Assembly (NCBI GenBank): GCA_018263005.1
Contig: JADFDH010000002.1
Coordinates: 62,001 to 126,000 of the forward strand
Direction of reading: 5' to 3'
From: Methanobacterium sp.
GTDB taxonomy: Archaea; Methanobacteriota; Methanobacteria; Methanobacteriales; Methanobacteriaceae
Length of the DNA: 64,000 nt
The stretch's first letter is position 1. Every line of letters begins with the position of its first letter. The notes beneath the pieces are model-generated. The model was not told where the DNA came from. It made no database searches and saw nothing but the letters and a program-made list of their open reading frames with translations. Of this stretch, positions 16,599-25,692 are shown in pieces. The position numbers and the translations under genes were made by a program.

Positions 16599-17744
16599 TT
16601 ATAAACGGATTATCTGAATTGCTCTATCAGTACAGGTGAAACAGGGGTCACACTGAACCACAGCAAGCTGTGCATCTGTGATATGGCATCCTATACAGGC
16701 ATATTGCATAGCTCCTATATTAGCAATAGAAGGGGTTCTTACAATGGAATGTCTTACTCTGCCATCTTCCAAGGCATATGAATGATAAAGTTTTCCTCGG
16801 GGGGCTTCTACATAACTCTTGGTAATGGGTGCGTCCTGCATATCCCAACTACGGTTGGTTATATTACCTTCAGGAAGATGATTAGCTGCCTGTCTTATAA
16901 TTTTAACTGATTCTAGACTCTCCAGTACCCGCACCAGTAAGTTCGATTTAACATCTCCTCCATCCTGTGTAATTACTTCAAACTCAAATGGATCATACTC
17001 TTTCATATCCCGTCTTAAATCAACTTCAACACCTGTGGCCCGTAGAGTAGGTCCTGATGTTGCTAATTTCAGAGCATCCTCCTTTCTAAGGGTTCCCACA
17101 CCAGTGATACGGGACATTATCATGGGATCTGACACAAAGCGCTGGGCAAAATTGGATATTTTTTCTTCTAAAAGGTCCATTCCTTCATTTAATTTCTGTA
17201 TCCTCATTTGATCCAGTTCGGCCCTGGGTCTTAACCCCCCAATAACCGGTACTCCATATTGAACCCGGTTTCCTCCGATCATACATAATAGGTCACTTAC
17301 TGTCTCCCTTATGTAAAATAATCTCATTGAAAATGTTTCATGTCCCAATACTTCATTACCATGGGCTAGATAGAGTAAATGACTTTGTAATCGCTCCAGT
17401 TCTGCTACTATTATCCGGATATATTGAGCTCTTTCTGGAACTTCAATTTCTAGCGCTTTTTCAGCTACTAATACTGAATTCCAGAGGTGGATATTGGAAC
17501 AAATACCGCAAATTTTCTCAGTAAGGCTATTAGCCTTTTCTACAGGCAAACCTTCCATTATCCTCTCCACTCCGCGGTGATTAACTCCAATGGTTATCTC
17601 TGCATCTTTAACTATCTCGTCTTCTACAAATAACCTTATCCTGTATGGTTCTATTGCTGCGGAATGGACTGTTCCCATTGGAACTTCCGTCTCTATTATC
17701 TGATTTTTTGAATTTCCAATGGTTATCTTGTTATCTTCATCCAT
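16599..17744 (-). CDS. ehbN: Energy-converting hydrogenase B large subunit (NiFe)
   Basis: A 381-residue NiFe hydrogenase large subunit of the group 4 type. Both nickel-binding cysteine pairs are present: EKICGICSNIH near residue 70 and DPCFTCTDR near the C-terminus. The protein ends about ten residues after the second pair, so any C-terminal processing would remove almost nothing. With EhbM it reduces ferredoxin with H2 at the expense of the ion gradient, supplying low-potential electrons for carbon assimilation. AGGTG precedes its ATG; ehbM is 45 bases upstream. Confidence 0.93.
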   Translation of the reverse strand: MDEDNKITIGNSKNQIIETEVPMGTVHSAAIEPYRIRLFVEDEIVKDAEITIGVNHRGVERIMEGLPVEKANSLTEKICGICSNIHLWNSVLVAEKALEIEVPERAQYIRIIVAELERLQSHLLYLAHGNEVLGHETFSMRLFYIRETVSDLLCMIGGNRVQYGVPVIGGLRPRAELDQMRIQKLNEGMDLLEEKISNFAQRFVSDPMIMSRITGVGTLRKEDALKLATSGPTLRATGVEVDLRRDMKEYDPFEFEVITQDGGDVKSNLLVRVLESLESVKIIRQAANHLPEGNITNRSWDMQDAPITKSYVEAPRGKLYHSYALEDGRVRHSIVRTPSIANIGAMQYACIGCHITDAQLAVVQCDPCFTCTDRAIQIIRL

Positions 17745-17788
17745 TACTTAACACCTTAATCTCTAATTTTTGAGTTTTCATCATTTTA

Positions 17789-18235
17789 TTAATCAGCATT
17801 TAATAATTTAGGTAATGCAGCCACTGCCCCAGCTAATACATCTTGCGGTCTTACCGCGCATCCGGGTACCTTAGCATCCACTGGTATGATTTTATCTACT
17901 GGTCCGCATATTTCTTCTGAGGGAATATCCCCATGGATGTTCTTATAAACTCCACCCATTAATGCGCAAGCTCCTGCTGCTATAACTGCTTTAGGTTCTG
18001 GTATGGCATCGTAAATAGCCTTTAAGGGTTTTTCATTATGCGCAGTAACTGGACCGGTAACCACCAGTACATCGGCTTCCCGGGGGTTCCAGGTTAGGAA
18101 TATTTTATACTGTTCTGCATCGTATTTTGGTGAGAAAATACAGTTTACTATTTCAATGTCACAGCCATTACATCCTCCAGTATAAACCAGCATGACATGA
18201 ACGGCTCTGGCTCTTGAATATGATTTTAAACTCAT
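17789..18235 (-). CDS. ehbM: Energy-converting hydrogenase B small subunit
   Basis: A 148-residue NiFe hydrogenase small subunit related to NuoB. The proximal [4Fe-4S] ligands are visible: GGCNGCDIEIVNC at the N-terminus, a Cys in AAGACALMGG, and the Cys in KVPGCAVRP. Start set at ATG 18235 because GTGAT lies just upstream; an upstream ATG three codons earlier overlaps it. It is the electron exit from the NiFe site to EhbL and EhbK. Confidence 0.92.
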   Translation of the reverse strand: MSLKSYSRARAVHVMLVYTGGCNGCDIEIVNCIFSPKYDAEQYKIFLTWNPREADVLVVTGPVTAHNEKPLKAIYDAIPEPKAVIAAGACALMGGVYKNIHGDIPSEEICGPVDKIIPVDAKVPGCAVRPQDVLAGAVAALPKLLNAD

Positions 18236-18275
18236 GATAATCACTTTTTTGGGGGGAATCGCCCCTTATTTTATT

Positions 18276-18761
18276 TTAAGTTTCTCTCTTCTTTATTATG
18301 GTTGAATCTGATAAGTATTGTGATATAAAGACTAATTTATCATCTGATATTTTTATTGGTTTTTCAAGGAGTTCTATTAGGTCTAATTCTACTTCACCCA
18401 CATCATTAGGGTGGATGGTTCCTGCTTTTCCAAATAGTGCATATAATGGACAGAAATCATGGCAGTAGTAACAGGTGATGCACTTTTCACTGTTTAATAC
18501 AGGTATCTGTTTTTTTACCATTCCTTCTATTATTTCTACTGGTTCATCCAGATCCAGCATGTAGATGGCTTCGGTTGGGCAAACATTGCTGCATCCACCG
18601 CATCCTATACAGGGGACTTCGGCCACTTTATCTGTAGGTGTGACTCGGCCTTCCAATATCCTATTCCGTATATCCATATCTGTTACACGATCAGCTGCAA
18701 AAATAATCCGTTTAACATTGTTTATAATGCCTTCCAGAAAAACCCTTATAAAATTTTTCAT
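18276..18761 (-). CDS. ehbL: Energy-converting hydrogenase B ferredoxin subunit
   Basis: A 161-residue subunit with two [4Fe-4S] motifs: CIGCGGCSNVCP near residue 50 and CITCYYCHDFCP near 95. It resembles NuoI/EchF, carrying electrons between the small subunit and external or polyferredoxin partners. Its ATG overlaps the TGA of ehbK, so the two are translationally coupled. Confidence 0.92.
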   Translation of the reverse strand: MKNFIRVFLEGIINNVKRIIFAADRVTDMDIRNRILEGRVTPTDKVAEVPCIGCGGCSNVCPTEAIYMLDLDEPVEIIEGMVKKQIPVLNSEKCITCYYCHDFCPLYALFGKAGTIHPNDVGEVELDLIELLEKPIKISDDKLVFISQYLSDSTIIKKRET

Positions 18762-20119
18762 TTTGCCACCTCAAATTCTCGTTCAAATAATATGGCTCTT
18801 GCTGGACAGGCATTGGAACATGCCCCACAATAAATACATTTAGACTCATCCACAACTATTTTACCATCTTCTGTTTCGGTTATAGCTTCCTCAGGGCATA
18901 TCTTTGTGCATAACTTGCAATTCATGCATAATTTATCCTGGACGAAGGTGAATCCTTCTTTTATGGATTTTTTCAGCATAGTAGTTCGAGGTATTGCTTC
19001 TGCAGGACAGTGTATAGCACATTTCTCGCATAGAATGCACTTATCCATATCTACATCAATAGAACCTCTTTTTAAGGTGATAGCACCTTTGGGACAAACT
19101 TCTGAGCATACCCCGCAGGATATGCAATCTTCAGTTACATCTCCATTCCAGGTGATTTTTTGGAAGCTGCGGGCCTCATTTACATCACATGATTCTACAC
19201 ATTTACCACAGGAGACACAAAATCCTTTTATCCTCCTTAGGGGTTCATCGGACAATCTTAGAGTTCCTACTGGGCAGACATCCAGACATTCCATGTTCTC
19301 ACATTCTTCACATAAAGTGGGATCATATCGTATTTTGCCATCTACCATTTTAAGAGCCCCATGACTGCATGCCTCAGTACACAAGCCGCAGTTCAGACAG
19401 GATATTAGTTTTCCTTCTGCCTCTTCACCTGGTTGTGGTTTGTTAATCTTCACCTGGAAATCTTCTACAGTTATAGCTTTGCTCGGACATTCTTCGACAC
19501 ATTTAAGGCATAATGTACATTTATCCGGGTCTATGGTGGTGTTGGTTATGGCTCCTGCGGGGCAGACATCTTCACAGATCCTACACTCCGTACATTTTCC
19601 TTCCCAATCATTCTCCACCATTATTGCTCCAGTGGGGCAGTAATACTCACATCTCTTGCAGAGGGTGCATTTATCCTCATCAGTTACTAATCCTATTCTT
19701 TCCACCTCTTGCCCTTTTTTTTGCATTTTAACTTCAGGCTGGATTGTTAAATTTAATGATTCTAAAAATGCCAGCTGCCGATCTTCAATAACATCAAAGG
19801 CATCTATTCTGGCATTCAGGGGACATGCTTCTGCACAAATACCACAGCGAGCACAAATTCCTTTTACCGTACCTTCTTCAATTTTTATACTGTTTATGGG
19901 GCAGGTCATCTCGCAAACTCCACATGCATTACATTTAGCCCTGTCCACCACGTATCCTCCATATTTGTTCTTTACTATGGCTTTGTTTGGACAGGCATCT
20001 GCACAGGCCCCACAAGTTATGCAACTAAATGCTTTCCCTTCTATTAGCCTAATAGCGCCTGTGGGACATTCTTTAATGCATTCTGCCTTGCCTTCACATT
20101 TATTTGTTGATAAAAACAT
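18758..20119 (-). CDS. ehbK: Energy-converting hydrogenase B polyferredoxin
   Basis: A 453-residue polyferredoxin. Reading along it I count fourteen cysteine clusters of the CxxCxxCxxxC type (the first and ninth are spaced irregularly), for up to fourteen [4Fe-4S] centres in tandem 2x[4Fe-4S] pairs. One cluster has CS and another CD in place of the usual CP. It is cytoplasmic and probably wires the hydrogenase to several ferredoxin-using carboxylating oxidoreductases. The repeated Cys codons create long open frames on the opposite strand that are not genes. Confidence 0.93.
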   Translation of the reverse strand: MFLSTNKCEGKAECIKECPTGAIRLIEGKAFSCITCGACADACPNKAIVKNKYGGYVVDRAKCNACGVCEMTCPINSIKIEEGTVKGICARCGICAEACPLNARIDAFDVIEDRQLAFLESLNLTIQPEVKMQKKGQEVERIGLVTDEDKCTLCKRCEYYCPTGAIMVENDWEGKCTECRICEDVCPAGAITNTTIDPDKCTLCLKCVEECPSKAITVEDFQVKINKPQPGEEAEGKLISCLNCGLCTEACSHGALKMVDGKIRYDPTLCEECENMECLDVCPVGTLRLSDEPLRRIKGFCVSCGKCVESCDVNEARSFQKITWNGDVTEDCISCGVCSEVCPKGAITLKRGSIDVDMDKCILCEKCAIHCPAEAIPRTTMLKKSIKEGFTFVQDKLCMNCKLCTKICPEEAITETEDGKIVVDESKCIYCGACSNACPARAILFEREFEVAK

Positions 20120-20242
20120 TAGTGATTACCTTCCAATTATAATTCGTTTATTTGTATTAGATGAATTGTACATTTAGTACGTTTTTTTATTGAATTGTCC
20201 ATTTTCATATCAGTTTTTTATGATTCGTTGTTAAGCATCGTT

Positions 20243-20530
20243 TTATGGTGAATTTTTGTCCTTAATATCTGCTTCTTTTATGTCTTTTCCTAAGAGTATT
20301 TTTCCCACGAATATTCCTATTATAGTGGCTAAGAATCCCGAAGCCAAAGGAGCATCTTTATAATAAGGATATGGTCCTATTAAGTAAGCAGCCACCAATG
20401 CTGCGATAATTATTACCAGATAACTTCCTATAGTGAACTTCAATCCACTTTCTGCGTTAAATTTAATGCGGCTTCCTATTATAAATCCCAGTAAGAATCC
20501 CAGAACCAAGGGACCTGCGTAATATATCAT
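20243..20530 (-). CDS. ehbJ: Energy-converting hydrogenase B subunit J
   Basis: A 95-residue membrane subunit with three hydrophobic segments (YAGPLVLGFLLGFIIGS, LVIIIAALVAAYLIG, FLATIIGIFVGKILLG). It has no recognised catalytic motif. Its ATG overlaps the TGA of ehbI. The assignment follows from position in the ehb operon and from its size. Confidence 0.82.
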   Translation of the reverse strand: MIYYAGPLVLGFLLGFIIGSRIKFNAESGLKFTIGSYLVIIIAALVAAYLIGPYPYYKDAPLASGFLATIIGIFVGKILLGKDIKEADIKDKNSP

Positions 20531-21015
20531 TCGATCTCCTCTATATCTCCTTCATCTTCATTGAACTGTCCTTTAAAGCCTAAGAATGCTATTACAACTG
20601 CACTTAAACCGACCAATACTTTTAGACCAACCACGAAGTTCAGATATGGTATTATTCCAGCGTTTATGGGGTCTGGATAGTTAAATATATTCTTTATGTA
20701 AATAGGAACTATTCCGTAAATGTCTACACCCAGGTTATAGAGGAAGAATCCGGAGAATATTAGTCCGGCTAAACCTAGAAACACATAGGCCAGGGCTCCT
20801 GCACTTTCCATTCTGGCCATGAAGTCATGTGAAAACTTTATGGGAGTGTCTTTTAGTCCGTATATTACAGCTCCGAATATGAAGGCTCCTGCAATAATTG
20901 CACCACCCTGAAATCCCCCTCCAGGGGTTATATGTCCTCCTAAGATGGTGTTAACTCCTAAACAGGTGATTATCAGAGCTGCAGGGAATATGAATAGTTT
21001 AAGTATGGTGCTCAT
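20527..21015 (-). CDS. ehbI: Energy-converting hydrogenase B subunit I (MnhB-like)
   Basis: A 162-residue membrane protein with the MnhB/MrpB signature GGGFQGGAIIAGAFIFGAV and about four hydrophobic segments. It belongs to the Mrp-antiporter-like ion-translocation module. Start chosen at ATG 21015: GGAGG precedes it at a normal spacing and it overlaps the ehbH stop region, while an in-frame start twelve codons upstream would lie inside ehbH. Confidence 0.88.
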   Translation of the reverse strand: MSTILKLFIFPAALIITCLGVNTILGGHITPGGGFQGGAIIAGAFIFGAVIYGLKDTPIKFSHDFMARMESAGALAYVFLGLAGLIFSGFFLYNLGVDIYGIVPIYIKNIFNYPDPINAGIIPYLNFVVGLKVLVGLSAVVIAFLGFKGQFNEDEGDIEEIE

Positions 21016-21016
21016 A

Positions 21017-21295
21017 TTATTTTCCTCCCAGCTGTACCTTTCCTCTACCAAATATCAATAATGTGATAACCACAGCAGTGACCAGTATCAATGCTTCACC
21101 CAGGGTGTCGTAGCCTCTCCAGTCAAATATAACATTGGTGACCATATTAGGTGCTATATGGGGGCCTATCCAGTTATAGAGATAGCTGATCCCCGGATAT
21201 AATGTCTGTTTAAAATTATATGTTGCCTGGAATAAGCTTATTCCAAAGGTGGTTAGGGCCAGTAAACCTATTAGACTTCTTATACCACTATACAT
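21017..21295 (-). CDS. ehbH: Energy-converting hydrogenase B subunit H
   Basis: A 92-residue membrane subunit with two hydrophobic segments (SLIGLLALTTFGISLF and EALILVTAVVITLLIFG), resembling the MbhE-like subunits of membrane-bound hydrogenases and Mrp modules. It overlaps ehbG by eight bases and is nearly contiguous with ehbI. Confidence 0.85.
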   Translation of the reverse strand: MYSGIRSLIGLLALTTFGISLFQATYNFKQTLYPGISYLYNWIGPHIAPNMVTNVIFDWRGYDTLGEALILVTAVVITLLIFGRGKVQLGGK

Positions 21296-21626
21296 TTAAA
21301 TTCCCCCAGTAAAACAGGGCTATAATTATTCCGAGTGCTATTACCACATAAAAGATCATGTTATTAAAGGAATCATTTTGTTCTTTTCTTAGTTTGGGCA
21401 TGATGGGCATGGCCATGATGGCTATAATGAATATTGCTATGATCATTATGATCATCAATATAGGGTGGATCAGTCTGATCATAACCACTGCGATTAAGAG
21501 GGATGCTATGAGAGTTAATTCAGCTGTTAGCATGGCTGAAGCGGTTACATTAGTTATTGGTTCCTCTTCTTCAGCTTTTTCCTGTATTTCTCGTATTCTT
21601 TTTAATATAATATCATATAAACTCAT
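21288..21626 (-). CDS. ehbG: Energy-converting hydrogenase B subunit G
   Basis: A 112-residue membrane subunit with a charged N-terminal helix (residues 1-30) and three hydrophobic segments. No family outside Ehb is recognisable. It is placed by its position between ehbF and ehbH and by the overlap with ehbH. Confidence 0.82.
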   Translation of the reverse strand: MSLYDIILKRIREIQEKAEEEEPITNVTASAMLTAELTLIASLLIAVVMIRLIHPILMIIMIIAIFIIAIMAMPIMPKLRKEQNDSFNNMIFYVVIALGIIIALFYWGNLNV

Positions 21627-21638
21627 ATTTTGACCCCT

Positions 21639-23132
21639 TTAAACCAGCCCCGTGGCTAATGTTTGTAGACTGTTGGTTGCTATTTGTGGGAATAGTCCCA
21701 GTATGATACAGATGATTAAAAATATTACTAAAGATATTATAGTGGATTTGGGGATTTTATTTTCCAGTATTTCCAGTTCGGCAGGTTTAGGTCTCATGTA
21801 TATGGTGTAAAAGGCCTTCATAAATGTCATGAATGTAACGATGCTTAAGAGTATCATTATGATACCCAGTTCGGGCAGTCCTGATTGTATGGATGCCTGA
21901 ATTAACATCAATTTACTCTGAAACGCGTTAAGTGGAGGAATACCGGCCATGGCTAACCCTGATAGTAAAACCAGCAGGGCCAACTTGGGGTTTACAAACA
22001 TCATTCCTCCCAGTTTTCGGGTGTCACTGGTCCGAGTTTTATAAAGCACAGTTCCAAATCCAATAAATAGAAATGCTGTAATTATCGCTTCATTAACTGC
22101 TTGGAAAAGACCTGCTGTTATCCCGAATGCTGTTCCCAGCCCTAGACCAATTCCTATATATCCCAGTTCTCCCACTGCGAGGAATCCGATTATTCTCTTG
22201 AAATCAGTCTGCACTATGGCCATTGTGATGCCCAGAACCATGGCTAATAGGGATATTCCGATTATTGCTGTGCTGGTGAATGGAATGTAAGCAAACATCC
22301 GCAATATAATAACTCCTATGGCCACCATGCTGAAAACTGAAAATGCTTGCAATAAGGCTGCACCATGAGGTAAAGCTTTACTGTATACTGCTGATTTTAT
22401 AGTGTGGAACGGTGGTAATCCTGATGCGTAAAGCCATCCAAAGGTTAATAAACCCAGGGCCATGAGAATTGCCGGGCTATATGGATCTACTAGTCCGTTT
22501 TTTATGGAGAATATAATATCAGTAATGTTAACATTTCCAGTTATGCCTAAAAGCAGAGCTATGCCTAAAAGAAGAAGAGGGCCTGCAATATTTCCGAGTA
22601 ATATGTATTTTAATGCGGTTTCGTAGTTATCTTTTATTCCAGAAGCAACTATTATACCAACTTGTGCCATTGCTGCTATTTCGAAGAATACGAATAAATT
22701 AAATATATCATCCGATAACAGTATTGCTGATACTGAAGCGGTTCCCATGAACATCAGGAATGCGTAAACTCCCGATGGTTTTTTAGTTTCGTTTATAGAA
22801 GTGTAGATCGCGAAAAATGATATTAATACCAGTATAAATATCATCAGTTGTTGTGCACTGCCGAATACATATGTGATGGCCGGATGGAATTGGAATAATT
22901 GTGTCCCTGTTATTAACGCAGGTAGTCCCTGTGCTATAGTCGAGTTCTGGGCCAATGGAGCATAACCTCCAAAGTAATGTGATCCGTAAGGTGTTATTAG
23001 TGCAATTACTGGTAATATTAATGCAGTAATTATGGCTATAATCTTTATAGTTGAATCATTTTTATGCAATAAATTAAGGAAAAGAGCGCTTGCAATAGGA
23101 ATTATGACCATTAATGGTATAAGTATGTCCAT
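21639..23132 (-). CDS. ehbF: Energy-converting hydrogenase B subunit F (MnhD/NuoN-like)
   Basis: A 497-residue antiporter-like subunit with about fourteen membrane segments. Features of the family seen here are a Glu in VFFEIAAMAQVGII, a Lys in HTIKSAVYSKALPHGAALL, and a Lys-bearing QTDFKRIIGFLAVGELGYIG segment, the acid/base residues of the ion pathway. It is the main ion translocator of the complex, coupling H+ or Na+ entry to H2-driven ferredoxin reduction. Confidence 0.92.
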   Translation of the reverse strand: MDILIPLMVIIPIASALFLNLLHKNDSTIKIIAIITALILPVIALITPYGSHYFGGYAPLAQNSTIAQGLPALITGTQLFQFHPAITYVFGSAQQLMIFILVLISFFAIYTSINETKKPSGVYAFLMFMGTASVSAILLSDDIFNLFVFFEIAAMAQVGIIVASGIKDNYETALKYILLGNIAGPLLLLGIALLLGITGNVNITDIIFSIKNGLVDPYSPAILMALGLLTFGWLYASGLPPFHTIKSAVYSKALPHGAALLQAFSVFSMVAIGVIILRMFAYIPFTSTAIIGISLLAMVLGITMAIVQTDFKRIIGFLAVGELGYIGIGLGLGTAFGITAGLFQAVNEAIITAFLFIGFGTVLYKTRTSDTRKLGGMMFVNPKLALLVLLSGLAMAGIPPLNAFQSKLMLIQASIQSGLPELGIIMILLSIVTFMTFMKAFYTIYMRPKPAELEILENKIPKSTIISLVIFLIICIILGLFPQIATNSLQTLATGLV

Positions 23133-23175
23133 TAATCATCACGTCCCTTTAAATTATTGATGATTGTAATTGAAA

Positions 23176-23556
23176 TCATTCTATTTTCTCTCCTTTATCC
23201 CCCAATATTTTAGATGCACTAATTGACCCGTGTTTTTTATTGAGCACTATTATCAAACCAAGCATCACTGCTAAGGTACTGGCGCCAATAACGATATTGG
23301 TAAGCACCAGAGCAAACGGAAGAGGGTATGAGGCATTCTGGGCGAAGTTACTGATGGTCATATTCGGAAGTAAGATGTAAACTATACCTCCCGCTTTATA
23401 TCCCATGGTTATAATGAAGAGGTTAACACCATCAGCTAAGAAGGCCAATCCTATTATTTTCTTTATAAGGTTATCCAGGAATAAAGCGGCGAATATTCCT
23501 ATTACTATAAGTGATCCTGCTGTGAAAAAGGACATCAATTGGCTGTCTATTATCAT
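23176..23556 (-). CDS. ehbE: Energy-converting hydrogenase B subunit E (MnhC/NuoK-like)
   Basis: A 126-residue subunit with three membrane segments in NuoK/MnhC arrangement: FFTAGSLIVIGIFAALFLDN, IIGLAFLADGVNLFIITMGY and a last segment ALVLTNIVIGASTLAVMLGL. A GGTGGAG ribosome binding site precedes the ATG. Confidence 0.9.
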   Translation of the reverse strand: MIIDSQLMSFFTAGSLIVIGIFAALFLDNLIKKIIGLAFLADGVNLFIITMGYKAGGIVYILLPNMTISNFAQNASYPLPFALVLTNIVIGASTLAVMLGLIIVLNKKHGSISASKILGDKGEKIE

Positions 23557-23596
23557 TTTTTTTCTCCACCATTCATTATCTTGTATTATAGCTAAT

Positions 23597-23839
23597 TTAA
23601 TCAGCTTCTTCCTCTGTTCTACGTGTTTTTAGAACAGCTAAAGCAAAGAATACCGGCACTATAGCTGATCCTACAATAGCTTGAGTTAATGCAACATCAG
23701 GAGCTAGTAAAAATTGATATAAAAATGCTATTGAAATACCGGGGATTCCAGTTAAAATAGCTGCTTTTAAAAGATCTCTCTGCATTAGAGCAATAATAGC
23801 ACCTAAAACGGTTATGATCATGAGAACATATTCAATCAT
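23597..23839 (-). CDS. ehbD: Energy-converting hydrogenase B subunit D (DUF4040-like)
   Basis: An 80-residue subunit related to the C-terminal DUF4040 domain of MrpA: RDLLKAAILTGIPGISIAFL and APDVALTQAIVGSAIVPVFF are characteristic. Start placed at ATG 23839, which overlaps the 3' end of ehbC and has GGGAGG upstream; a longer frame would extend into ehbC. Confidence 0.88.
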   Translation of the reverse strand: MIEYVLMIITVLGAIIALMQRDLLKAAILTGIPGISIAFLYQFLLAPDVALTQAIVGSAIVPVFFALAVLKTRRTEEEAD

Positions 23840-24122
23840 TTTTTTCCTCCCCATAATAGTACGCGTTGGCAATGGCATGTGAATTAAAGGGTGTTAGAAT
23901 GAAATAGGCAGCTGCCAGAAGAAATTCACCCAGCACAAGCAGGGCCAGTATACAGGCCATATCGGCTACGCCCAGGATATGGATTCGAGCGTACATGACT
24001 CTTTCCAGGTCATCCTTATATCTTAATATTCCAATGGCCGCCAGTATAACTAATAATGCAGATATTAGTAGTAATATCGATTTTATCAATGATATTGGGT
24101 CAGCAACTTCCAGAAATGCCAT
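23832..24122 (-). CDS. ehbC: Energy-converting hydrogenase B subunit C (MnhG-like)
   Basis: A 96-residue MnhG/PhaG-like subunit: three hydrophobic segments with the family pattern GILRYKDDLERVMYARIHIL between the first and second. It is part of the ion-translocation module. GGAGGAG precedes the ATG; it follows ehbB with only one base between. Confidence 0.88.
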   Translation of the reverse strand: MAFLEVADPISLIKSILLLISALLVILAAIGILRYKDDLERVMYARIHILGVADMACILALLVLGEFLLAAAYFILTPFNSHAIANAYYYGEEKND

Positions 24123-24123
24123 T

Positions 24124-24387
24124 TTAATCTCCTCCCCGCAATACTCTAGAAAATGCTATGGTTCCCACTGGTCCTAATATTATCAGTGCAGTTGCTATGT
24201 CAGTACAGAATCCGACTCCATAAATATTTTTTAGCAAAATTAAAATAACTGCTACTGCTATGGCTAAACCAGAGACACCTACCAGACTCATGGCAATGGT
24301 CTTTCGAGTGGTGATTCTGATGGTTGCCAGTACGAATATAGCCAGTGCCACCAGTAATATGTATTCTGAAACTATTAAAAAATCCAT
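24124..24387 (-). CDS. ehbB: Energy-converting hydrogenase B subunit B (MnhF-like)
   Basis: An 87-residue MnhF-like subunit with three hydrophobic segments; the FCTDIATALIILGPVGTIAF segment corresponds to the conserved D-x-A-T-A-L region of MnhF. It is placed second in the operon. Confidence 0.88.
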   Translation of the reverse strand: MDFLIVSEYILLVALAIFVLATIRITTRKTIAMSLVGVSGLAIAVAVILILLKNIYGVGFCTDIATALIILGPVGTIAFSRVLRGGD

Positions 24388-24427
24388 TCTAACATCTCTT
24401 TTACTTATTCATGGATAAATCTGAATT

Positions 24428-24739
24428 CTATTCTAACATTCCTTTAATATATGGTTCAAATGGTATGACTGCCTCTTTACTTCTTGTGGTTATAATTGCA
24501 ACTTTTATAATCTGATTTTCTGTATCCAGGTCGATTGATAAAGTTCCTGGTGTTAAAGTTATGCTGTTTGCTAGTATAGTCTGGGATATCGGTCTTTTAA
24601 GTTCTGTTTCTATCTCCATAACTACTGGTTCAACTTTCCCATTGATGGTTCTGCCTGCAACATCTATTAATGCTTTAATTATTTGAAAAATCAAAACAAA
24701 AAAGTATGCAATGGCATAGAATATTCGTGTGATAAACAT
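24428..24739 (-). CDS. ehbA: Energy-converting hydrogenase B subunit A (MnhE-like)
   Basis: A 103-residue MnhE-like subunit: one long N-terminal hydrophobic segment (IFYAIAYFFVLIFQIIKALI) followed by a soluble domain with the pattern LANSITLTPGTLSIDLD, which is strongly conserved in MnhE. It is the first gene of the ehb operon; AGGGG precedes its ATG. Confidence 0.9.
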   Translation of the reverse strand: MFITRIFYAIAYFFVLIFQIIKALIDVAGRTINGKVEPVVMEIETELKRPISQTILANSITLTPGTLSIDLDTENQIIKVAIITTRSKEAVIPFEPYIKGMLE

Positions 24740-24815
24740 ATTAAAGCCCCTATTTAATAATTAATCATAAATCATTAATATTGTTTTTTTTAAGTGTCTA
24801 TTTACTATTATTATC

Positions 24816-24840
24816 AAGATTAATGGATTATAAGATTAAT
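24816..24840. repeat. Direct repeat in the ehb leader
   Basis: AAGATTAAT occurs at 24816-24824 and again at 24832-24840, period 16 bases. The pair sits just downstream of the presumed ehb transcription start on the minus strand, where a repressor or leader-binding protein could act. Confidence 0.4.
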
Positions 24841-24868
24841 CTAGTATAATTCATCATTATAAAACATG

Positions 24869-24879
24869 ATATATAAAGC
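24869..24879 (-). promoter_or_regulatory. Probable ehb operon TATA box
   Basis: On the minus strand the sequence reads CTTTATATATC, a good archaeal TATA box. Transcription would start near 24845, giving a leader of about 105 bases before ehbA. No gene lies between it and ehbA. Confidence 0.5.
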
Positions 24880-24984
24880 TAACTATTTAATTGTCAACAT
24901 CTGAAGTATCATATTGAACTAAATTCAATTATATTAACTATTTCAATTAAAATGTTTAATATTTAGCCTTTTTTTAATATAAAA

Positions 24985-25662
24985 TTAAAGGATTTTCATA
25001 TTGAAAAATAAAAAAATTACAACCAACAACATCCAAAATCCTAAAATTACCAGTCCAGTGAGTTTATGGAACTTTTTGGAAGATATAGGGTTAAATAAAC
25101 CCACACCATTAGGAGTTAAAAGATCTAGAGTTATATGACTTAAAAAACCTAAAAATAAAGCTCCAAAAACGGAATAAATATTGAATTGTAAATTTGGTAA
25201 TAAAATAATCCCAATTACAACTAAAACAATAAAAGGAGCTAATAATTTTTTGTTTAAAGATAAAAAACCTAAAATTGACAGGATAATAACTTGAATAACC
25301 AATATATTTTGGGTATAATTAAATATTAAAAAATACAGGTCAATGATAAACATGGTTAAAATAACCGATGCCAAAATAATCCCAAAAATAGAATGCATAA
25401 AACCACGATCTTTACATATTAAGAATATCATTGCCAAAAAAATAAGTAAAAAACCTAAAATAAGAGGTAATTTCAATAAATACAACAAAAATGTTAATAA
25501 AATACCAACCAAACCCATTATAAACAGATTCTTAATTTTAAGATGATGATCAAAATCAATAATAGAAGTTCCAATAACCGCTAATGAAAGATAAAACACG
25601 TCAGGAAAGAAAGGCAACGCCATTACCAGAGAAAATAATATGTGTTTTTTATAAGAAGGCAT
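24985..25662 (-). CDS. YdjM-like membrane-bound metal-dependent hydrolase
   Basis: A 225-residue integral membrane protein with about seven hydrophobic segments. The family motifs are present: N-terminal KKHILFS, IDFDHHLKIKN, RGFMHSIFG and GFLSHITLDLLTPNGV, whose His and Asp residues would hold a metal. Members are annotated as metal-dependent hydrolases (LexA-regulated YdjM in E. coli) without a proven substrate. It is monocistronic on the minus strand, with no obvious ribosome binding site before the ATG. Confidence 0.82.
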   Translation of the reverse strand: MPSYKKHILFSLVMALPFFPDVFYLSLAVIGTSIIDFDHHLKIKNLFIMGLVGILLTFLLYLLKLPLILGFLLIFLAMIFLICKDRGFMHSIFGIILASVILTMFIIDLYFLIFNYTQNILVIQVIILSILGFLSLNKKLLAPFIVLVVIGIILLPNLQFNIYSVFGALFLGFLSHITLDLLTPNGVGLFNPISSKKFHKLTGLVILGFWMLLVVIFLFFNMKIL

Positions 25663-25692
25663 GTTATCTTGTTTAAATTATAAATACTAAAA

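Noticed and set aside
18906..20177. Long plus-strand open frames opposite ehbK
   Set aside because: They mirror the repeated Cys clusters on the coding strand (His/Ser/Gln-rich shadow) and have no ribosome binding sites or family motifs.
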